This document shows positions 22,442-34,706 of a stretch of DNA of 64,000 nt, piece by piece. Within the stretch, counting starts at the first letter, position 1; each line of letters begins with the position of its first letter. Under the pieces are notes generated by a model. That model saw nothing but the letters and a program-made list of their open reading frames with translations, did not search any database and was not told where the DNA came from. Both the position numbers and the translations under genes were made by a program. This DNA is from Gadus chalcogrammus. Its lineage: Eukaryota; Chordata; Actinopteri; Gadiformes; Gadidae. The stretch covers positions 11,494,814 to 11,558,813 of the forward strand of contig NC_079424.1 in the NCBI RefSeq assembly GCF_026213295.1, in the 5' to 3' direction.

Positions 22442-25409
22442 TAAGTCTCATAGCTTGGTTTAATTTATATTTTCCTGACAATGTTCGCATAATGTCTTGA
22501 TGTGAAATCTTAACTTTAGACTAATTCAACCTTTATCTTAAGCCGTTCAATCTCTTGTCTCCAATGAGCCTAACTTTAAGGGGTGGAGGAAAAGCAGATC
22601 CGGAGAACCTAGATAGACTGAGAACCTCAAAAATCCAGCTGAGGAAATATAGACCTAGTGTGCCACGGCAACGGCACTTACCAACAAAAGATTCATTATG
22701 ATTGTTATGATGATTCCGAGGATGATAATAATAGTTTTATTTTAAGCTATTTTTGCAGTAGATATAATGACAAGATGCATAAACGTTACTCCCTGAAGTT
22801 TGGCTACCGCATATTATTCAGCTTGAGTAAGAATCATCAAAGGGAGATTATTATTTTCTCTTCAAAGAGTCAGTCAATCAAAATGTAAGGCTAATTGGGG
22901 CCTGTGGACTTGATGAGAGAAAGATTATACTGTGTACCAAGAATTGGTTGGTATTCGGGTGCTTGAACTAAAATGTTGGAAAATTAAAAGCAAACAGAAG
23001 TCCATCCGGGTGAAATAACTGTTGTTTGAATAGGGAATATGTTGATTTGTATCATTGCAATTTATTTAACTGCATAAGTATTTGCTGCATTTCAATCCAG
23101 GGTATAGGCTTCCAATAATTCAAGGTCAAACAACACTTCCTGGTTGAGCATAACACATCCCCCTGCCTTGCCTCTTAATGAACACAAAATAGGCTATTAC
23201 ATCATCATGAGGCAAGAAGTAATGACAATCATATTTACGCATTTTGAACTGAGAACAATCATCCCCATTCTGTGAATGAGCAATAGAAAGTAACACAGCA
23301 GAAGCACTATTGCAAGGACCTTGACATGATGTCGGTAAACATTCAGCTGATGAACTAAATGTGTTGCGTCACAGACCTACGATTAACACCGCGTGGATCA
23401 ATCGTTCATGTTGCTCCCCGATTCTCCCTCCCCGTGTGCCATCAGTCACTGGAGTCCGGCGCAGTAATATAATTACTGGTTGGTGGGAAAAGGATCTGCT
23501 TGGTTTATACAAGCACTTGCTGGCATGCATCCCCGCACACGTGCTGCTTGGGAGTTTGACCGTCGAACACACAGACGGCAGGAGCGTGGTGTCATGTGGG
23601 GTTATCTAACCCAATCCAATGTTGGCTCAGTGTCACTTCAGAGAGCTTCAGTTAACCGAATAGGACGACTCAGCAAGAAACAACAACAACAGCGGGAGGC
23701 AGCGTAAAGAGTGTTTAGATGTGTAGTTGTTCAATTGTTTTTTTTTCTCTTATGCTTACGTTTAATCAGTTTAAATGTCACCCGGGGCTTTCACATGTGT
23801 TCTCTCTCAGGAAAAATCCTAGGAGAATCACAAATATGGCAAGCGAAAAGACAATCAGAAGGATCACAAAGAATTCAAACTGCCAGAGGCTCAGATGTAA
23901 TTTAGGAATCTGATGACACTCCCAACTGAAAGACAGTAAGCCAAAACAGCCATGAGGGAAACATGTCTTTCTTTGAGAGTAATGTTCAAAACGTCAATAC
24001 AGCAGCGTTTCATTAAAAATGAAGGGTGTTGGGCTACAGCTCAGAGGATTCTGGCATCTTGCTGGGATTGCTTGGCCAGTATCCTTTCATCGGAGTCAAT
24101 AAAACATGTGCCCCGTGGCAAGAATTGGCTTGTATTTGCTAACTAAACATACAACAAACACAGAGAGGAGAGGGGCCAGTGAGGTGGTGGTGGTGGGGGG
24201 GGGGTGAGGGGGCTCGACTCCTCTGGATGACGGATTACTTATTACTCACCCTGGGCCCCTGCCCGGCCCCCCCCTAAACTCAGGGGGGTTCTCATCAGAG
24301 CATGACGCGTGATGATGATGTCACAGAGTTTACGTTGCTGTCCAGAGATGGCTTGAGTAAGGTTGAGTACTGTTGAGTAAGAGTGAGCTGGACGTTATCG
24401 GGAAGTACCCGACAGGTTGATGAAAGAAACCTGACACGATAGGGAGGGGTCTTGAATCACCCTGGAGGGGGTTATTTTTTGCAATAAAGACAAGCTTGCG
24501 TCACATTATCCCACTTGTTACACAGCTACTTTCTAAATAAATCATTTGACGCAAAAAATAACGAAATAAGTTTTAACGATTTAAAAAAGACACTTCTGCT
24601 ACAAAATAATAGTCTGTTCGATTCTATGGTTGGAAATAGCGTCCAGAGCAACAGTCTGTTATATATTATTCACGGCCTAGGATACAGAAATAACAGATGT
24701 GCCATAACTGACCAATCAGAATCTAGTATTCAAGCAGTGTTATAATCTTACATATAAATTACAATGCCCCATGGTTTATCAATGGTACTTTGGAAAAAGT
24801 CTAATGGTGGCAGTTGCATAAGGGAAAAAAATATTTTACATTTCCATATCAGTTGGTTGACATGTTGTCAGGATGTGGTGAATAGTCTGCATAAAAAGGT
24901 CTGCAAACCCCCCTGAAAAAATGGCAAATAGCAAAATAAAGGAATGCACCCCCAAAAAATGAGGTTTGAGGTTTGAGGTTTCATAACAACCAGCCATGGC
25001 ATGGTACTGAGTTTTCCAATCAAAGCATGTTCCTTCTAAGTGTTAGCCAATTAGAGGGGACGTTCTGACTCGCATCTTTCAGGGCTGCTCACAAAAAGTC
25101 GCAGCCTTGCTGGTTTGGACATCCAAACTGTCGAAAGTGCCGGGGCCTCAGAGGGGGATAAACTGTCCCCATCAAATATTTAGCCATTTTTCTTTTGTAT
25201 TTTTCAGTGTGTGAAATTTTCTTTATCACACCACTCCATGGCTGACCTACCTTTTGATAAACCTTCGACAAAGGCCCACAAATGTAATTTATACATTTCA
25301 GTTTAACAGTATTACATGATTAGATTGTTTACCTGAATTTATAGCATATTCCTTTCAATAAAATTGCAAACCAAATCAATACTCTTAAACCGTTTCAGGA
25401 ACGGCAGTA
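22442..25409. other. Noncoding spacer
   Basis: No supported gene. There is a G-rich stretch (GGTGGTGGTGG followed by a G run) at about 24181-24217, opposed by a C-rich stretch near 24257-24275, and a three-fold GAGGTTT repeat at about 24961-24981. Several 60-80 codon frames are open but unrecognisable. Confidence 0.55.
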
Positions 25410-25660
25410 GGGGCGGCAGTAGCTCAGGAGGTAGAGCGGGTTGGCTGGTGACCGGAAGGTTGCTGGTTCAATCCCCGGCTCCTCCTAGCTGAGTGTTGAG
25501 GCGTCCCTGAGCGAGACGCCCCACCCTGACTGCTCCGGGCAGAGAGGTGTGGCGTCCCCTGTCTGTATAAGCTATCGAAAGGAATGACGATGGTGACCCA
25601 TCGTCACTCCCGAGTTACTCCTGAGGAGACTCGATAAAATGAAATGAAAATGAATGTTTT
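25410..25660 (+). mobile_element. tRNA-derived SINE
   Basis: It starts GGGGCGGCAGTAGCTCAGGA, followed by a tRNA-like A box (TAGCTCAGGAGGTAGAGCGG) and B box (GGTTGCTGGTTCAATCCC) at tRNA spacing. A non-tRNA body follows (GTCCCTGAGCGAGACGCC), and the end is A-rich (AAAATGAAATGAAAATGAATG). This is the layout of the common teleost tRNA-derived SINE family. The tRNA part does not close into a functional acceptor stem, so it is not a tRNA gene. Confidence 0.9.
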
Positions 25661-26083
25661 AGGAACATCCAATGGGCATTTTACCTTTGACCTCAGTAGT
25701 TGTTCATCTGTTCAGCCACACACACACCATTGTGGAAATGGCCTCTTGATTGGTTATATACCCTAACAAATACTTTGACTTAAATCAATGAAGCCGATAA
25801 CTTGTATCAGATAAGCTGGAGCTGCTGAATCAGTGGGACAAGCATTCACCCACTGTCACCCACTTGCATTGACTTTGATATCTAGAGCGCTGCAGTTTGA
25901 ACAGCACCTTTAGGGAATTATCGATCATGTACAATGTCAACCTCATATCTACTCAGAGATAATAAACAATGACTTTCAGGGGAAATTTCAAATTCAATTA
26001 TGTATGACTAAATAACTTTTCCCATGATGTGTAAGGCCCTCTTTTGTTAAAATTGCATAATGACAAGTTCCCACCTCCAGCTG

Positions 26084-26187
<104 letters not shown>

Positions 26188-26407
26188 CGCTTGCGTGCGT
26201 GTGTGTGCATATGTGCATGCATAGGTGTGTGAGTGTATGGACCTGTCTGCCTCAGTTCTTCGTCTAGTGTCCGACCTTGATCATTTCCCAATTACAATCA
26301 TTCTCTTTCAAACAAAGCTTAATCAGACCTATATTCTTTTTCTCTCAGTCGTCTCTGTCTGTCTGTCTCACCCCCACACAGACATGCACCTTTCACAACC
26401 ATGCACT

Positions 26408-26410
<3 letters not shown>

Positions 26411-26481
<71 letters not shown>

Positions 26482-26502
26482 ACACACACACACACACACA
26501 CT
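26411..26502 (+). repeat. (AC)n microsatellite
   Basis: About 92 bases of AC with one phase slip near 26480. It lies 225 bases after the oppositely oriented TG array at 26086-26186, so the pair forms an inverted repeat. Confidence 0.98.
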
Positions 26503-26669
26503 CAAACAGATAAAAACCCACTGCCGTGCGTTGACGTGTCTTGTAACCAGATCCCTGAGCTTATGACACCACAAACCCCTGCTCCACACCACCCCCCATT
26601 GTGTTTCCCCGCCCTGTCCTCAGGCTGATGCTGAAATTGTGCGATAGGGCGAGCGAGTGAGGTAGGTGG

Positions 26670-26723
26670 TGAGAGAGACAGAGAGAGAGACAGAGAGAGA
26701 GAGAGGGGGGGGGGGGGGGGGGG
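26670..26723 (+). repeat. (GA)n followed by a run of 19 G
   Basis: A purine-only tract of GAGAGACAGAGAG-type words passing into 19 consecutive G residues at 26705-26723. Such a tract can form triplex or quadruplex structures and is error-prone in sequencing. Confidence 0.93.
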
Positions 26724-29078
26724 AAACAACCTTTCCGTTGTGCTCAACCACATATACAGAATTTAATACATTATTCAACACTAGGGAATGAACATTTGAT
26801 TCTTCCAGGAATTTTGCAGCAATATGTGCCAATAATTGAATGCATTTCACTTGACCTGTGAGTAGAATGGGTCAACCATTACATAATGTGCCATCATCAA
26901 CATTTATTTTCTTCTTTTCATCCAGCTCGTTGAGAAGGGTAAACACAGAGCTGGGTTCTCCATGTACTACGTCTATTGTGAAATCATTCGCAGCAACAAT
27001 AATGTTTTACTTTTTATTTTCTGTGCTTGGTTCTCTCAAGGTTAGAAGCTGCATAATGTCCAAATTATACTTAAGGGGTTTGTTACAAATTACTACTTTA
27101 GTTTCTGGAAGTGCAAATGTCCTTTCCCCATGGAACCTATTGCGCCTCTGATGATATAACTTATACCAATGACTTGTTTGCCGGTAATCACATTGTCATT
27201 GACTTTGATATGTGTTCATAATGGGCATGGCCCAAACTAGAAAGTGGCTCCCTATAATGACTAGTTCTCAGATTTGCATAAAGATACATAAAAGGGCATA
27301 GGTTGCATGCATTGGTGCCGATTACTCATAATTAAGAGAGCTGGAAGTGTCCCTTGGAGTGCATAACAATGGGTGTGTGTCGGAAATCAGCAATCAGCCA
27401 TCATCTCTATGCACCATAAATACACACAGGCAGACGAGAGGTAGGTAAAGCAGCTGGCGGATGTGGGAGGGTATTGAAAATGGCAGCAGGACCCAGGCAG
27501 GCAATCCACAGCGGATTACTCCACCGCTGAAAGTTTAGAGTCCCTCTCACTTCCACGTTCTATAGAGCAATCTCATCATCGACAAACAAAACCTTTCCAG
27601 TCCATCGCAGTGTTTTAGGAGAGGGCCTTCGAATTCAACAGCAAGGCTTGATCCAGATGTGTTTATTAATGATGTCCTTGTCCAAGGTTTGTTCCTCTGA
27701 ACAGGCTAATGCAGAGATTACTCTGATCGACCAATCAGCCACTCCCTTTGGGATAAAAAAAACATCCAAAATGAATGTCTCTACCACAAGAAATATGAAC
27801 AGGAGGATTGGGCCGACATGGGATGATAGAGGGCCATTACAAGACTATTTTTATAGAGCTTAGTGTAACGATTCAACTCTCCAACCACGTGTTTTCCACA
27901 GCTACAATGAACAATTGGGAGCTGCGTTGGACAACAAGCCAGGAACATGCAATAGTGATTATTACAACTTTGTTTTATGCGTAAATGTATTCAACGAAGC
28001 GTGAACTTTCAGTTCACTTATCTTGCATGCACTTAAATTGAGTGTGAAATTAGTTTATATATTTCTTTATTTCTCATTTATATAATGCCGATATTTCTTT
28101 GGTGAATTGGATGTTTGGAAGAGTTTATGCCTCATTAGACAATAGAACGTTTATTAATTAGATGTGGGCACACTAATCTCTCTATTAACTTTCTCGATAA
28201 GTATATAAATAGGGTTGAGGCGTTTTACGCATATTCAACTGGAATCAAATCATACAGATAAGATGAAATGAGAGAGAATCAGGACAACCCATTCACAACA
28301 GGTATAACCCTAATATCACAATAGAAAAGATACATGAAAAATTGTGTTGAACACGTGCTTTACCGGTAAAAAATATTGGTCAGAATGAACCACTACAGTG
28401 TGTCATTATACCTCTTTCCAAGGAAAACTATTTCCAAGGATCTAGTTATCAATTCTTAGTGAGAATCATCAAAGAGCAATATATTCTGCTGCGGGTGTGT
28501 TGCGCTTAACACATTCCTCATGACTAGGTTTATGACCTGCATTGGTGTTAATAATGGCAAGACCACAGTCGTGTGATTTAACACAGCTTAGGGAAAGGGG
28601 GGGCTGTAATTATGAGCGTCTGAGGTGAACCTACAGGACAAAGCATCCGGGGGTCCATGTCCCACTGCAGCATGAGGGCCCCTGATTGCCTTCTTGTGAT
28701 GATGGACATGGTTCACGGTGGCTTGGTCACCTAGCCACACTGAAACCAATGCTTCCAACTGACAGCCCAACCATCTCCGACCCTCCCCCCGCCCCTACCT
28801 CCCCACCCCTCCACCCGCCATTTCCTCTTCCAAGTTGGTGGCTGATCTCACACCTTTATTTTAGGCAAGGGGGTGCAGTAAGGGGGGGGGGGGGGACAGA
28901 ACTAAACAAACAAAGACGTCCAATGGCAGTATACTTTGAATTCTTCAGGGATATCTAACTGACAAAGCACAAACTCAACAACAACTGACACGGAAATGAT
29001 TGTGTGTTTGTTAGTGCGGCTAGTTGGGGGGGGGCTGTCTAAATCTATGTGAGCTGCACAGTTACTCTGTGTCTGTGT

Positions 29079-29178
29079 NNNNNNNNNNNNNNNNNNNNNN
29101 NNNNNNNNNNNNNNNNNNNNNNNNNNNNNNNNNNNNNNNNNNNNNNNNNNNNNNNNNNNNNNNNNNNNNNNNNNNNNN
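29079..29178. other. Assembly gap of exactly 100 N
   Basis: One hundred N characters, the conventional placeholder for a gap of unknown length. The left flank ends in CTCTGTGTCTGTGT, a microsatellite-like stop. The gap lies between the two copies of the large duplication, so the distance between them and the linkage across this point are not established by sequence. Confidence 0.99.
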
Positions 29179-29768
29179 ATTGTTGAATCGATTCCTTTCA
29201 GATGAGCTATGATAGAAAATGTGCGACAGAGTTTGAACCAACAATCATTTCCCAAATGTGATTGTTGAAATACTTTTTCCATTTAGTGTTTCTCTCTCGT
29301 TTTCCCATGTACACACACTTGCAACACAAAAACACACACACAGGAGGATCATCCATTTTCCTCTCCGCTCTTTTTAAATTAGTATTTAGTACGGTTTGCG
29401 TTTTGGTTAGCGCTCAGCAAAAGGATGAGCTGCTTGTGTTGTAAGTCTTGTGTGTTTTCAGTGCCATGAATTAGAAGCAGGGGCACTCTCGTGTTTTGTT
29501 TTGTGTAAAAAATAAATAACATGGAATATGCCAGAAAGTGACACCTTCTCTAGAGGAGGATTTTAAATTGGCTCCTGATGCATAAGGCCCATGCCTCTGT
29601 TCTTTATTACTAGTTTTAAATTTTCATACAACACAGCCTTATGAAAATAGCTGTTCTCCTAATCCATGGTGAAAGGCTCAAGTTATTATGGTGCCTCCAT
29701 TGCTGCTGCGACCACTTCTGGAAGCCTTAATGCCATCTGAAACCACTTTTATGTACTGTACACTCACC

Positions 29769-29951
29769 CTACTGCTCATTGTGCCCTGGTAGGCTGACAG
29801 ACTGTTGGTTTCCTTCATAAGCTTCTCTCCTTTCATTGGCTACTGTCTTTTCACACTGTATCAGTGCTGCCAGTGCCAAGAGTCTTGCCTTTTCTTGGTA
29901 ACGGTACCCTGCTCCATTCAAATCCATGCTATTAGCTCCTGTAGGTGATGA
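29769..29951 (-). other. Exon-like open stretch on the minus strand (unidentified)
   Basis: Read on the minus strand, a CATCACCTACAG acceptor-like sequence is followed by an open frame with normal amino-acid composition (including YRYQEKARLLALAALIQCEK). It ends GAGCAGTAGG, then GTGAGT, a donor-like sequence. A TAG stop lies in frame just before the donor. I recognise no family. It could be an exon of an unknown gene or noncoding RNA, or chance. Confidence 0.2.
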
Positions 29952-32095
29952 CAGCTCAAACAATTAGAGGCGAAGCACTATGTATGTTCCCACGTTCAAC
30001 ATAAATCTGCTTTGGACCCCCTTGCAATCTGTTTTTCATTAAAGTAAGTTTTTTTAGTAAGCCATTTCAGGGCTACCTAATCCTAGTTTTGTTTCTTTTT
30101 GGTATTTCCTTATGAGCTGGCTTTATGATTGACTTTGAGGAACAAAGTAACATTTTGGCTAGGTTATTTCTGGAGCTTTTGTGAGCTGCCGTGTTCCTTT
30201 TTTTGGTATTTAAGTTCCCCCTGTGTAAATGGCAGCATTGGAAATGAGATGGTGCCAGTACCATGTTCGGTAACATTTTCTGAGACCAAACTCAATTGCA
30301 GAGTCATGGTGAAATCATTTGGAGTGATAATGGGAAATATTAAATCCAGAAACATGAGAAATGCTCTCTGGGGTATTAAAAGGAAACTGGGTCAGTAGGG
30401 AGAGACATTTTAGTCTAGTCAGGATGAATTAATACATTTAGCCCGAATTAAAATATCATTAAAATGTATGGTAAAAGAGTTAACTAAGGTATGCATATCT
30501 GCACAAGGTAATATTGTGAGGGTAATGGTTAATATAATAATGCTTATTACTTGATTAATTAATATAAATGAGTGGTAACAAGATTATAAGTTAGCTGTTA
30601 CTTTATTTGACTATGGTTACACATTATAACACATTATACAGGTCCAACATCTACAGTTAAATTGCCAACCACTTTTTTTACTCTTGTTAAAGTATAGTTT
30701 AAATAGTGTAACAGTCCCCATACAATAAAATGTAACTTGATGGCTTAAACGTCCCTTCAGACCTTTATACTTTGCCTGAGCTTACTGTAATATGCTGTAA
30801 TAAGAAATTGAGTCATAAATGAGTCCCTTTGTGCTGGCTCCTCATCATTATAAGTATGCATGGTCCAAGTTTGTTCAGGGGGAGGAAGAGAGTCATGTAT
30901 AAGAGGAAGTCTTGGGAGTCCGGACCTCGGTAATTTTTCTAGAGATAGAATTAGAAATCAGAAACTGTTTACAAAATCAAATTAGCAGTTGAGAATTTCT
31001 CAGAGATGAGTAAACGCAGTTGAAACTAGCCGAGCGCAACCAACACATTATTTTTCAAACCTATGTCCCTGGTAAGATGGCCACATGTTTACTAGTAGCA
31101 GGTTGTACCACTGTTTTGAAAAGCAGGTGATGTCAGGGGCTGCTAGGATGGAAATGTCCACATGTTCTTTTCTACAGCTCAGGGGTCATTTGTGGACTAC
31201 ATTGGAAAAAATGCAGTGTTGATTTACATAATTGATGATCATCATGTTTGTTATTTTATAGTTGCCTGTATGAAAAGGCGGTCCACTATTTCTCTTGCAA
31301 CTCTGATGTAGCTGTAATAAAATAATAGAATATGAATAGACATTTTTAAGAACAACAGGGAAATATTGTCATAAAATATGCTCTGTGGAGTTCTACAATG
31401 ATTGGTTGTAAATTTGTCAGTTGTGTCAAACTGGTTTAAGTTTGAGGTATTGTTTAGTTTTTGAACAAGCAGCTCCTCAGTGGAGAGGAGATTAACCAGA
31501 ACACAGCGTGTAACAGTACTGGAATAACACGCTGTGATACACACTGATGGGAAACAGATTGGACATCCACTTTCCTCTAAAGTAAGAACAACATTCATTC
31601 CCCCAAAAATATGTTTAAATTGATGAGCTTTTAAGGGTTTGGTAGGATAAACCTTTTTTCTTGATGCGTATGATTTATCATTTTATGTTGAATACCAGTG
31701 CAGTTACACTGTGATGAACACTCAAATCAAAGGGGACAGGCTGAATAATTGGACACGGATGCAAAAATAAACAAAGATCGATCACAACATATAGTCTTGC
31801 TGTGTGCATTGAGAAATCATCATCTTTGCCCAGAATCTCAAATGCCTCTCCGGTATCCCTGTAAGTAACGGCAGTAGAGTTGTATACCAAGTGCGTCGTT
31901 TGTCATAGCCAGACGGGAAAGTACCTATTTTCTCACTCAGTTGCATTTTAATCTCTGCAGGTGCTTCGTGTGCCTGTCTGCCTGCCTGTCTACGTGTGTG
32001 CGTGTGTGGTGTTTAGATAGTGCCAGAAAACTTATGAGAAACTTTAGACAATCCATCCAGTGAATTGAAGGCAGCAGTGATGTCTGTGTACTGAC

Positions 32096-32235
32096 ACCAG
32101 CCCCGGACTGGCCTCCGGGAGCACCGGGAGCTTTCCCGGTGGCCAGGCCTGCTTAATGACCTGCAGATAATAAAAAAAGAGAAATGGCCCTCTGTCAGGC
32201 TACTGAACTTAGAAGCAGTCCAGGCCAGTGTTTCT
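32096..32235 (+). mobile_element. MITE-like fragment
   Basis: The sequence CAGCCCCGGACTGGCC, followed by a CCGGGAG/CTTTCCCGG inverted core, resembles the end of a common fish DNA transposon. A weak inverted partner (GCAGTCCAGGCCAGTG) occurs about 120 bases later. Assignment and borders are tentative. Confidence 0.35.
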
Positions 32236-33966
32236 AGCTGCTGTGGCGCGATTGTTCGTTAAATGCAAACTGTCAAGCATTACCGCCGCTTGAAGATGGA
32301 TGGGTGGAGCAGAGAGGGAGAGGGAGAAAAAATAAGGGAAAACCCCTTGCTGCAGATATCGACAAAAGGTTTTCATGCATGGGACCACCAGGTTAGTCAG
32401 TAATGAACATCGTCCCCAGTGTTAAAGCTGCCAAGAAACTGAACAATCAATAAGAGAAGTGGTTGTCTCAAATACATTTGTGGCATAATTGGCATATCTG
32501 GTTGAGTTAGTGTGATCAATATTGTTTTAACAATACATGCCTTTTGTTGAAAATTGCAGTCAGTGAGCTGCTAGATTGAGCTAATGATTGTATTGTTAAA
32601 ACGATTGAGGCAACGTCTCCTTTCTTCATTTTGTGTGCGAGTGCACGCCACATACAATAACCCATATGAGTCCCACTATCCGGGCGCCTGTATTGTTGAA
32701 AGGTTTGTGTTGGTTAAAGGGCTATTTTAACTTTGGATGGGTAGCGTGTCAGTTAACTGAACATGGTATTGTGTTCTCGCTCTGTTCTTTGAATAGGTCT
32801 GGAACTGTATTATAATAATCTTAAATTCAAAAATATGTTGTGCTCTTGCAGGTATTCTTTTTGAAGGTGCAGAGAGTAGCATTGCTAGTGCCACAATATT
32901 ACTGAAAAATGGATGAGAGGAGCCCACTTGTTCAGAGCCACCTGCAGGTTCACAACATCTATTGGACATTTTATTTGAATAATGTATACAATCAAGGGTA
33001 TTTTATCGTGGAAAAAAAGGTTTTCAACAGGTGTACTCAAACCTTTGATGGTATATATCAGTCCACTGAAAAGGGTACTGGGCTCTTACTCTGTTCTCTG
33101 GATAGGTGGAGACTGGAGAGAGTAGCAGTGCAAGTCTAGTGCTAGTTAGGCAGTCGCCTTTGGAGAGAGAGATGGGTCTAGAACCAAGCGCAATGATGAG
33201 GTGATGCTGAAAAGGGCTCATCAATTCTCCAGAATGGCATTATCCTGTCAATGAAGCGTTTAAATTAGGGAAATCCTGTTTCTCTGATTGCACTGAAACG
33301 CACAAACATTGTATGCAGAAGCCCCATTGTGTTAAAGCTCAAGTGTCACACACAAACCCATGTCGTCCCCAGACAAACTCTGTCCTGCAATATTCATCTG
33401 TATAGGCTATTCTATCAATGAACAATAGCAAGTGTAAAACTTTTATATCTTCCACATACAGTGAAATGCAGGCGGGAAGTGATAATTGAATCTCTTCTCA
33501 GAGAATTATAGCGCCATAAAATGCATGGAGCCACATCTCTCATAAAAGGATGCTCTCTAGAGATTGGTTTCAAACAATAGCCACTTCTAATACAGAGGAT
33601 CTGTTTAAAAAACATTGTATGCGTGTGCGTGGTTATCTCTCCGAACAAAGAGCTCTCTGTATTCAGTATCACAATTCTGCTTATTTTGCTCAGACACGGA
33701 AAAATAATTTCCGTTTTAGTCAACAGAAAGAAAGTTTACAGACAGGTATAAACTAAGTTAGTTTTCCACTATCTATTAGTAGATAGTGGAAACCACCCTT
33801 TGGTGTTTGAGCTCGGATTCAATTGATCACTTTTACTATGGAAATAGTCGTATGGATTCTATAGATGTACACAGTTGAATAATAAAGAGACTGTACTTGC
33901 AGTGTGTTCAGGGCTCTCATCAGGCTCCGCCGAAGGGCTCCAGGGGAGGGAGGTGGAGACAGCTAG

Positions 33967-34542
33967 GAGCCACACACTCACTAACTATAGGAGCCACACA
34001 CTCACTAACTATAGGAGCCACACACTCACTAACTATAGGAGCCACACACTCACTAACTATAGGAGCCACACACTCACTAACTATAGGAGCCACACACTCA
34101 CTAACTATAGGAGCCACACACTCACTAACTATAGGAGCCACACACTCACTAACTATAGGAGAGACACACTCACTAACTATAGGAGAGACACACTCACTAA
34201 CTATAGGAGAGACACACTCAATAACTATAGGAGCCACACACTCACTAACTATAGGAGAGACACACTCACTAACTATAGGAGAGACACACTCACTAACTAT
34301 AGGAGAGACACACTCACTAACTATAGGAGCCACACACTCACTAACTATAGGAGAGACACACTCACTAACTATAGGAGCCACACACTCACTAACTATAGGA
34401 GAGACACACTCACTAACTATAGGAGCCACACACTCACTAACTATAGGAGAGACACACTCACTAACTATAGGAGAGACACACTCACTAACTATAGGAGAGA
34501 CACACTCACTAACTATAGGAGAGACACACTCACACACTGCTA
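33967..34542 (+). repeat. 24-bp minisatellite, 24 units of two types
   Basis: Twenty-four direct units of 24 bases. The two unit types differ at the start: A, GAGCCACACACTCACTAACT+ATAG, and B, GAGAGACACACTCACTAACT+ATAG. The unit order is eight A, three B, A, three B, A, B, A, B, A, then four B, the last degenerate. One B unit carries CAATAACT. The period is a multiple of 3 and contains no stops in several frames, so long repetitive open frames occur on both strands. They are not evidence of a protein. Confidence 0.97.
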
Positions 34543-34706
34543 GGAGACAAACAGACACACTGCTAGGAGATACACACTCACACACTGCTAAGAGAGACAC
34601 GTGCTCACATACTGCTAGGAGACACACACTCACACACTGCTAGGAGAGACACGTGCTCACACACTGCTAGGAGACACACAATCACACACTGCTAGGAGAG
34701 ACACGT
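34543..34706 (+). repeat. Degenerate extension of the minisatellite
   Basis: Related but longer units built from CACACACTGCTAGGAGA with alternating ACACACACTCA and GACACGTGCTCA endings, giving a higher-order period of about 50 bases. It continues directly from the 24-bp array. Confidence 0.88.

Larger units (their letters stand above)
29179..33966. other. Noncoding spacer after the gap
   Basis: No exon of the downstream transporter was found here by eye. A minus-strand stretch (29963-29769) looks exon-like. A short MITE-like fragment lies near 32096-32235, and a small perfect hairpin at 33763-33792 (13-bp stem TTTCCACTATCTA, 4-base loop). Otherwise this is AT-rich unique-looking sequence. 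Confidence 0.5.

Noticed and set aside
25410..25490. Apparent tRNA gene with A and B boxes
   Set aside because: The downstream body and A-rich tail are those of a tRNA-derived SINE, and the acceptor stem does not close.
33875..34643. Long open frames (220-250 codons) on both strands over the 24-bp array
   Set aside because: The repeat period is divisible by three and lacks stops, so frames stay open on both strands by construction. There is no start context, domain or splice support.
33967..34706. Regularly spaced repeats resembling a CRISPR array
   Set aside because: The units are contiguous without unique spacers, the genome is eukaryotic, and there are no cas genes. It is a minisatellite.
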